Below are positions 58,545-64,000 of a DNA stretch of 64,000 bases, one piece after another; within the stretch, counting starts at the first letter, position 1; every line of letters begins with the position of its first letter. Position numbers and translations under genes: made by a program. The stretch is from assembly GCA_032358255.1 (NCBI GenBank), contig JAULBX010012210.1, forward strand, positions 62,001 through 126,000, given 5' to 3'. Below the pieces are notes generated by a model. The model made no database searches. It worked only from the letters and a program-made list of their open reading frames with translations, and was not told where the DNA came from. Origin of the DNA: Heterotrichella gracilis. Its lineage: Eukaryota > Sar > Xanthophyceae > Tribonematales > Xanthonemataceae.

Positions 58545-61500
58545 CTAGGCTGTCACAATCTGGTCCAGGGCAGCTATAAGTGCTGATTGCAGCTTGGGCT
58601 CAAGTTTGTGCAGCATTTTGCTCACAAGTTCAACCTGATGAGTGAACGTGAGTGGCTCCATATCTGGTGCACTACCGCCTGCAGCTTGCTGCCCGTGAAT
58701 GCCGGTTTCACCCTCCACAGGACCTGGTGCGGCTGGGCTACTGGCAACCATTGACCTGCTTGCAAACACTCCCTGCAAAAAGAGCAAGGAAACAATGAAA
58801 ATAATTCGGTTGTTCAGCAATGTGAGATGGGTTTAAGCCAGCCTGGCTATAGAAATGATGTGCCTTGATTGTGACAGGCATGAAAACCAAGACATTGAGA
58901 TGTACAAAACAGATACAGGGCTGAGTTGGTAGACGCAGCTGACGACTGTCAATATTTGCAACCAATGATATGTGCTGCAATCCAATTTAATTGCCTTTGC
59001 AAGGGCAATCCAATGTTACATGTTGCAACTGGCAGGTACGCCTCACCTTCAAGAGCTGCAGAAGGACCACTTGGAGGAACGTGCAGTCATACAATGGAAA
59101 CAAGCTGCTGCTGAGCTTGCACAACTCCATCAGCATTTGCTGGCTGAATGCCCTGCTTGCTACTGGATTGGAAGACAGCAGTTCGATGCTGTATGATGCA
59201 ATGTGCTGGAGCATGGTCCGCACTGCATACTGCCTCTCTTCTGAAGGAGCTGCAAATGCACATCAAAGACACAATCAGAGGCCATCACACGCATATTAAA
59301 TCGGGATAAATGAAATATTGCTGGCAAATAATCCGTTCTGAGACCAGATGGTTTCTATTTTTTGCTTTGTGCCCAACTGTCCTTGCAGGTGGCAATGCAC
59401 ATGCAAGAAGGGGTGGGCAATTACCTGGGTTGTCGAGGTCGGTGGATTCAAGCACCACAATGCTCCGTTTTGTTGCCAAAATGAACACTGCATTGCAGGC
59501 CACCTCCAGAGCGGCAGCGACAGCATTGCACATAGAGTCCTCGGCTTGTGACCAACCACCCCCTGACTGGCCTGGCAGGTTGGCCAACTGGCGCAGAGGT
59601 GCACCAGTAGCAATGAGCATTGCTGGCAGCAAGCCCCCTAGCACCCTGAAACACGCACACCAATTCACAATCAGATGTAGGCGCCAGAATGGCATGTGCT
59701 GTGTGCCACCACCTGTTAAAAGAAAGAGGCAAACCAAAACACACCGCTGTGCAAATCAAGATGCAATGCAATGTTACATTATAGACTGTTGGCTTGCTGC
59801 CATGCGCAGGCAGCTGCATGCAAATGGTACAGAATGACATACCAATCAGGCTTGGCACTTTCATCAAACTCACCTCTTGGATTCGGCACCAGTTGCGTAT
59901 GGCATGGCTGTTGCCAGCACCAGCAGCATGGCTTTGCGGAGCTGAGCGTATGGCATGGACAGCAACAGCTGGGCAAGCACTGCAGCATCAACACGCTGCA
60001 CATGATCAATCCCGCTGGAATACTGCTCCCTGCCAAAGGCTGCCTTCAATAGCACCAAAGCTGGCTGGGATGCCAGCAACCAGCAAGAGTCAAGGAAGTC
60101 CATCAGGCAGCCGGCGTTGGCGCCACAGAATGCAACTGCATCCTGGCAGGCGCTCAGGCACAGGGCTGGATGATTGAAGGTCCCTGGCGGCAGCTGGGGG
60201 GTTGAGAGCTCCTCGGACTGGTGCGCACCCCCCTGAGCCATACGCACAGCTGTTGACAGAAACATGCGCTGTTGCGAATGTGGGAGCTGCTGTAGGCTGG
60301 GTGGTAACCACGCAGCCACTGCTGGGAGTGGATGGACGCTGCCAGCCTCCTCATGGCTCAACTTCTGCAAGCTGAGGTCCACGCTTGGCTGCAGTAATGC
60401 AGCAATTGGCAGCAGCACCACTCGAGTTGACCATGCCAAGGATTTATCCGCAATCAAAGATGAAGCAATTCGCTCAGCCAAAACGCGCCCTGCCTCGCTG
60501 CTGATCCCATACTCTGCAACTGCCAGCACCAACCCCTCTAGCAGCTGCTGAGCAAACTGAGCTGTCGATGCTGAGATTGTGTCATCCGTGATCGCTGTCT
60601 GGTGAGGCGTCACCCGCAGCTGCAGCACCCTGCATATGGCAGTGAAGTAGGGGAGGGTGTTCACTGCTGCAAAAAGCTCCCAAGTTCCCTGTAGCTGCTG
60701 ACTGCCTGTTGCAGGTATGCCCAGAGCCGCCAATGCCAACTGCAGCGCCAATTCCAGTGCCAAGCTGTCCTGCGCTGGTGAGAGGTTTGGCAACACCAGC
60801 TCTGACAACACCTCCTGTGCTGTCAGACATGCTGAGCCACCAGACAATTTGCTGCGCTTGATGCTAGTATCCACAAATCCCAGGTACGCCTGCTGCTCGG
60901 ACAGGGAAGGCAGCGTACATGCGCTGTCTGAGAGCTTGGCTGCCAGTAGCGACACAAGCAACCGACCACTTGAGCTGGGAGCTGTCAGACGGGCTAGGGC
61001 TGGCAGTTCCTGCAGAACAGCAACTACCAACCCCACCTGCACAACACAGTTCTGACCTTAAACGCATCCATGTAAAACTACCTTGCAGCTAGAGGTAGCA
61101 GCCGCAGGACAGGTTGCATGTTAATTGCATTAAGGAACGAATTCTTTCTGGAAGAGAGCCCCACCTGCCCTGCATGCTTGATACCATCATCCAGGAGCTG
61201 AGACAATGTTGCCTCTGGGCAGAGAGCAGCAAATGGAAGGAGCGCTTGGACCACCTCCTTGACACTCTGATGCTGCTCATCATGTACCCTGCCATGGGTC
61301 TCCTCGCCTGGAGCAAAGATCACGCATCACATTAGTTACCATTGGGTGAGCAAAATTTAATTGCAAAGAATCGAGATGGATATAGAGCTAAAACTGCATC
61401 CCCGGTTGAATGCAGGTAACCTACCAACGATCATCCGGTTACTGACAGTGATCAGTCCTCGAATTCCGGAGTCCTGGAAATCCTGGTTGGTGCGCAAGTG

Positions 61501-63337
61501 CTGGCGCACTCCAGCAAAAGCATCCTCATCCAGGGTAGCTTGCAAGACCGCTTGCTGCTGTTCTGCATCGCTGATCCTCTGCATGAAAGACACAGCCAGT
61601 TGCACCAGCACTTCAAAGTGCTCACCAGAACCGATAGCTGGCTGCCGGACGGCTTCTGAAAGCATCTCCAAAAGGACCATGGCCATGTTTGCGTCTGAAT
61701 GAAACGCTGTGGTGCCATTCATGCTGTTCGGGATTGTCCTCGCCCCACAACCCAAGCCCGGCAAGGTGGTCACGAGTGCTTGCGCCAGACAACGCTCTGC
61801 AAAAGCTGTCTGGTGATCTGAGGAGGATGAGGAGGGTTCAGACGTCTCACTGCAGATTGATGGACCACTGCTAGATGTGGAGATTGGCTGCTGCATGTGC
61901 ACCCACAATGGTGGCTGTTCCCCTGCTTCCACCTTGCCAAGGGGCTCCAGGAATGCCGCTGTCATGTGATCGTTGCCAGCTGGCAGGTCTGCCACCTGCT
62001 GCATCTCGATCCGTGAGCTGAGGTGGCATGCTTGCTTGAAGAGCTCCTGGTCGGTCTCTGCAGGCTGTTTGCCACTGCTGAGCAGCGCGACAAAGTCTGA
62101 AATGACACCTTTCAAGCTTGCCTTCACATCCTGCAGGGGCTGGAGGTGCGATGCTTGCAGCACCGGTTGGTGCAGCAGGAGCTCATCCAGCAGCTTCACA
62201 GCTAATAGCACTGCCTCCTGCATGGCTGAATCCGCCGCTGCCGTGGGCCGTTGAAGCGCAGTGGTTGCGGATTCGCTGCTTTTCGGTGAGCCAGGGTCCA
62301 GCTGTGTGATGAGCCTGACAACCAGGCTGCACATAAAACGCTGATCACGGTGTGCCAGAGCAAGTGAACAGGGAAGGCAACCAGGCAAAATAGTTGGGAA
62401 CAGGCAAACAGATGGGGGGCACCTGGGGAAACAGGGGAGCGGAAAGCCATGCCCAACTCTATTCCAACGCAACCTGGTACTATACCTGCACAAGTCGGCA
62501 ATGCCTGCAGCCATGTCCTCTGCCCCACTGTCAGCAATCCTTTCCAAGCACACTTCCAGCAGTGTGCACAGTGCTGCAAGTGCCCCCCTGCTTGAAGACA
62601 GCAATAATGATGAGGACATGGCCACCATGCTGTTTAGCACCGCGGGAGCCAGTGCAGGGCAAACTGTGACGATCTCGCAGATCATCGTAGGCAGCTGGGT
62701 GCTTGGATCTGGAAGCCACAGGAGAGCATCCGCCAAGAGATCTGTCCAACGCATCTCCACCACCACCGCCGCATACCATTCTGCACCAAAGCAGGATTGT
62801 CATTATTGCTATGTGCAAATTCACCACATGGAGTGCAACTGACAATATAATATGGGATGTACTAGAGCAGATGGGTTACCACAACCACCAGGCAGTGCGC
62901 GATGATGTGACACCAAAGATGCCGTCCAATGCCACACAAACACATGCTGACATGTAGAAACCGACAAGACACTGACCTGTGCTGATTGCCGGCGCAGTGC
63001 TCCCCAGCTCCTCAGTGTGCTGGCCATCAAGCAAGAGCGCCTTTGCATGGCTCCAGTGGGCAAACAGCAGCCAGTGCAGCACAGCCCTGTTCAGCGCCTG
63101 TTTGTCATCCACATCCTGCACCTTGTGCAGGTGCTCTGCCACCTCCTTCACCAGCCCATCGTCCACTTCATCAGCTGCAGTGAGTCTGAGCAGGACCGGT
63201 GCCAGCTGGGTGTGCAGGAACAGAGCCCTGTCGGTGAGATTTGGGATTGCACTGATAGCGCTGCCAAGCTGGCTGAGGTTCTGATTGTGGATCCATATGC
63301 TGCGCAAGCCCACTGTGGGTTGAGTTCGCATGACCAT
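58545..63337 (-). CDS. large alpha-helical-repeat (HEAT/ARM-like) protein, family unrecognised
   Basis: Exons 62977-63337, 62486-62780, 61425-62326, about 61087-61307, 59874-61036, 59425-59645, 59047-59249 and 58545-58772 give about 1197 residues. Nearly the whole chain is Leu/Ala-rich amphipathic helix pairs, for example RAVLHWLLFAHWSHAKALLL, EMRWTDLLADALLWLPDP, ALAALCTLLEVCLERI, EHFEVLVQLAVSFMQRI and TFTHQVELVSKMLHKLEPKL, as in HEAT or ARM solenoids. No transit peptide or membrane segment is seen. All junctions are in frame except exon 4 to exon 5: the only GT donor (after 61082) leaves the wrong phase, while a GC donor after 61087 restores it. Large solenoids such as focadhesin/RST1, TANGO6 or Integrator subunits were considered, but I could not place it. 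Its start codon is only 56 bases past the stop of a small upstream ORF. Confidence 0.65.
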
Positions 63338-63393
63338 TTTAAATCAGCGATGTACCACAAACCCCATGTGTGCTATGAAGATGTCGGACGTTG

Positions 63394-63552
63394 TCATTCG
63401 TGCTGAGTGCTGTTGACAGCAGGCTGCCGGGATGGTGCTCTGGCCTCTCGCAGCTTGCGTTTGAGGTATTTTGGGAGGTAGTAGAACAGAACTGCTGCCA
63501 CCAGAACACAGAGAAAGACGTCTGAGAACTGAAGAGCTGCCAAGGTTGACAT
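63394..63552 (-). CDS. 52-residue single-pass membrane protein
   Basis: A single-exon ORF with the form of a real small membrane protein: short N-terminus (MSTLAALQFSD), one hydrophobic helix (about 12-27, VFLCVLVAAVLFYYLP), then a strongly basic stretch (KYLKRKLREARAPSR) and a polar tail ending QHE. The positive-inside pattern suggests the C-terminus faces the cytosol. It lies 31 bases downstream of the stop of the gene at 63584 and 56 bases upstream of the ATG of the helical-repeat gene, all on one strand. That spacing leaves no room for separate promoters, so it could be a cistron of a polycistronic mRNA or the product of an upstream ORF. Family unknown. Confidence 0.5.
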   Translation of the reverse strand: MSTLAALQFSDVFLCVLVAAVLFYYLPKYLKRKLREARAPSRQPAVNSTQHE

Positions 63553-63583
63553 TTGCAGCAACTGCCTAGGAGGCTGGGTTGCC

Positions 63584-64000
63584 CTACAGCTCCTGGTGCT
63601 GCAGATCAGCTATGGGCTTCTTGCTCGCCAAGTTTTCCAAGCGTTTCTGTAGGGGCAGTAAATGAGTTGGACGCTGTAGTCAGGAAGGGTGCAATCACCA
63701 AAAGAATGGTCAATGCACTGCAAACACCAAAAGACTGGTCAGTGCAATGTGACCACTACAAGAAGAGACTGTGTGCACCCAGACCTCACCTTGTTACGCT
63801 TCTTCAACCTTTGCAGTGCGGTTACTTTTTCTTCTTTAGACAATGCAGCCCAGTTGGTTATCCTTCTCAATGTACCGTCTTCGTTCACTGCACACACACC
63901 TGGTGTTTGAGACCGTAAAACTGGTTGTACACAACTCAATGCTTAAATTTACTGCTCGAATTATTGGGGTCAAGCAGGCTTGCGGGCGGTTACCTATCAC
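63584..64000 (-). CDS. small conserved basic protein, 3' part (partial at window edge)
   Basis: Two complete exons, 63790-63899 and 63584-63646, and probably the last 7 bases of a third (63994-64000) join in frame. The visible C-terminal ~58 residues are VCAVNEDGTLRRITNWAALS, then KEEKVTALQRLKKRNKKRLE, then NLASKKPIADLQHQEL and stop. The pattern I-x-N-W-x-x-L-S/T-x-x-E followed ~15 residues on by KRN-x-x-RL recalls a short conserved block seen in small uncharacterised eukaryotic proteins, but I cannot name the family. The 5' part lies beyond the window. It is the most upstream of three tightly packed minus-strand ORFs. Confidence 0.6.

Overview
The window is nuclear DNA of a green alga (Chlorophyta; a trebouxiophyte-like lineage is a guess, the phylum is firmer). 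Genes are split by many short GT-AG introns, base composition is balanced to slightly GC-rich, and the proteins mix plant-type families (UBL-BAG co-chaperone, plant-type CCCH zinc-finger protein, an LHC-like chlorophyll-binding protein, a glutamine synthetase resembling algal GS2) with animal-and-alga families that plants with flowers have lost (the ciliary transition-zone protein B9D2 and a DUF4485/CEP112-like centrosomal protein). No rRNA, tRNA, CRISPR array, virus-like element or bacterial-style operon was seen.

Layout, left to right. 1-3.7 kb: a partial membrane-protein gene (+) and unassigned sequence. 3.7-6.0 kb (-): UBL-BAG co-chaperone with a large Gln/His/Pro-rich insert. 6.8-7.8 kb (+): B9D2. 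9.3-12.4 kb (-): CCCH zinc-finger protein. 13.6-17.1 kb (-): mitochondrial succinate-semialdehyde dehydrogenase. 18.1-19.8 kb (+), divergent from it: a glutamine-synthetase homologue that has lost most catalytic residues. 21.4-28.7 kb (-): a 16-exon, ~1105-residue regulator-like protein with a CBP60/CudA-like N-terminal half and a 22-Gln tract. 29.5-32.6 kb (-): BDP1, the RNA polymerase III factor. 33.1-33.8 kb (+): MoaE. 34.1-39.1 kb (-): NOM1. 39.8-41.3 kb (+): DUF4485 protein. 42.0-45.0 kb (+): a novel Ala/Glu/Arg-repeat membrane protein. 45.7-46.5 kb (+): LHC-like protein. 47.6-50.9 kb (-): STK11IP-like leucine-rich-repeat protein. 51.5-57.9 kb (+): UTP21/WDR36. 58.5-63.3 kb (-): a large helical-repeat protein. 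63.4-64 kb (-): a 52-residue membrane ORF and the 3' end of another small gene, both packed directly upstream of it.

I assembled every intron-containing gene by hand from splice signals and reading-frame continuity; all models stay in frame throughout except one uncertain junction in the helical-repeat gene. Functionally the window holds ribosome/RNA-polymerase III housekeeping genes (NOM1, UTP21, BDP1), nitrogen/GABA metabolism (SSADH beside the GS-like gene), cofactor synthesis (MoaE), cilium/centrosome genes and several unusual proteins. The most interesting items are the GS-like pseudoenzyme, the Ala-Glu-Arg repeat protein built from phase-symmetric exons, the tight three-ORF array at the right edge that looks polycistronic, and the glutamine-rich CBP60/CudA-like protein.
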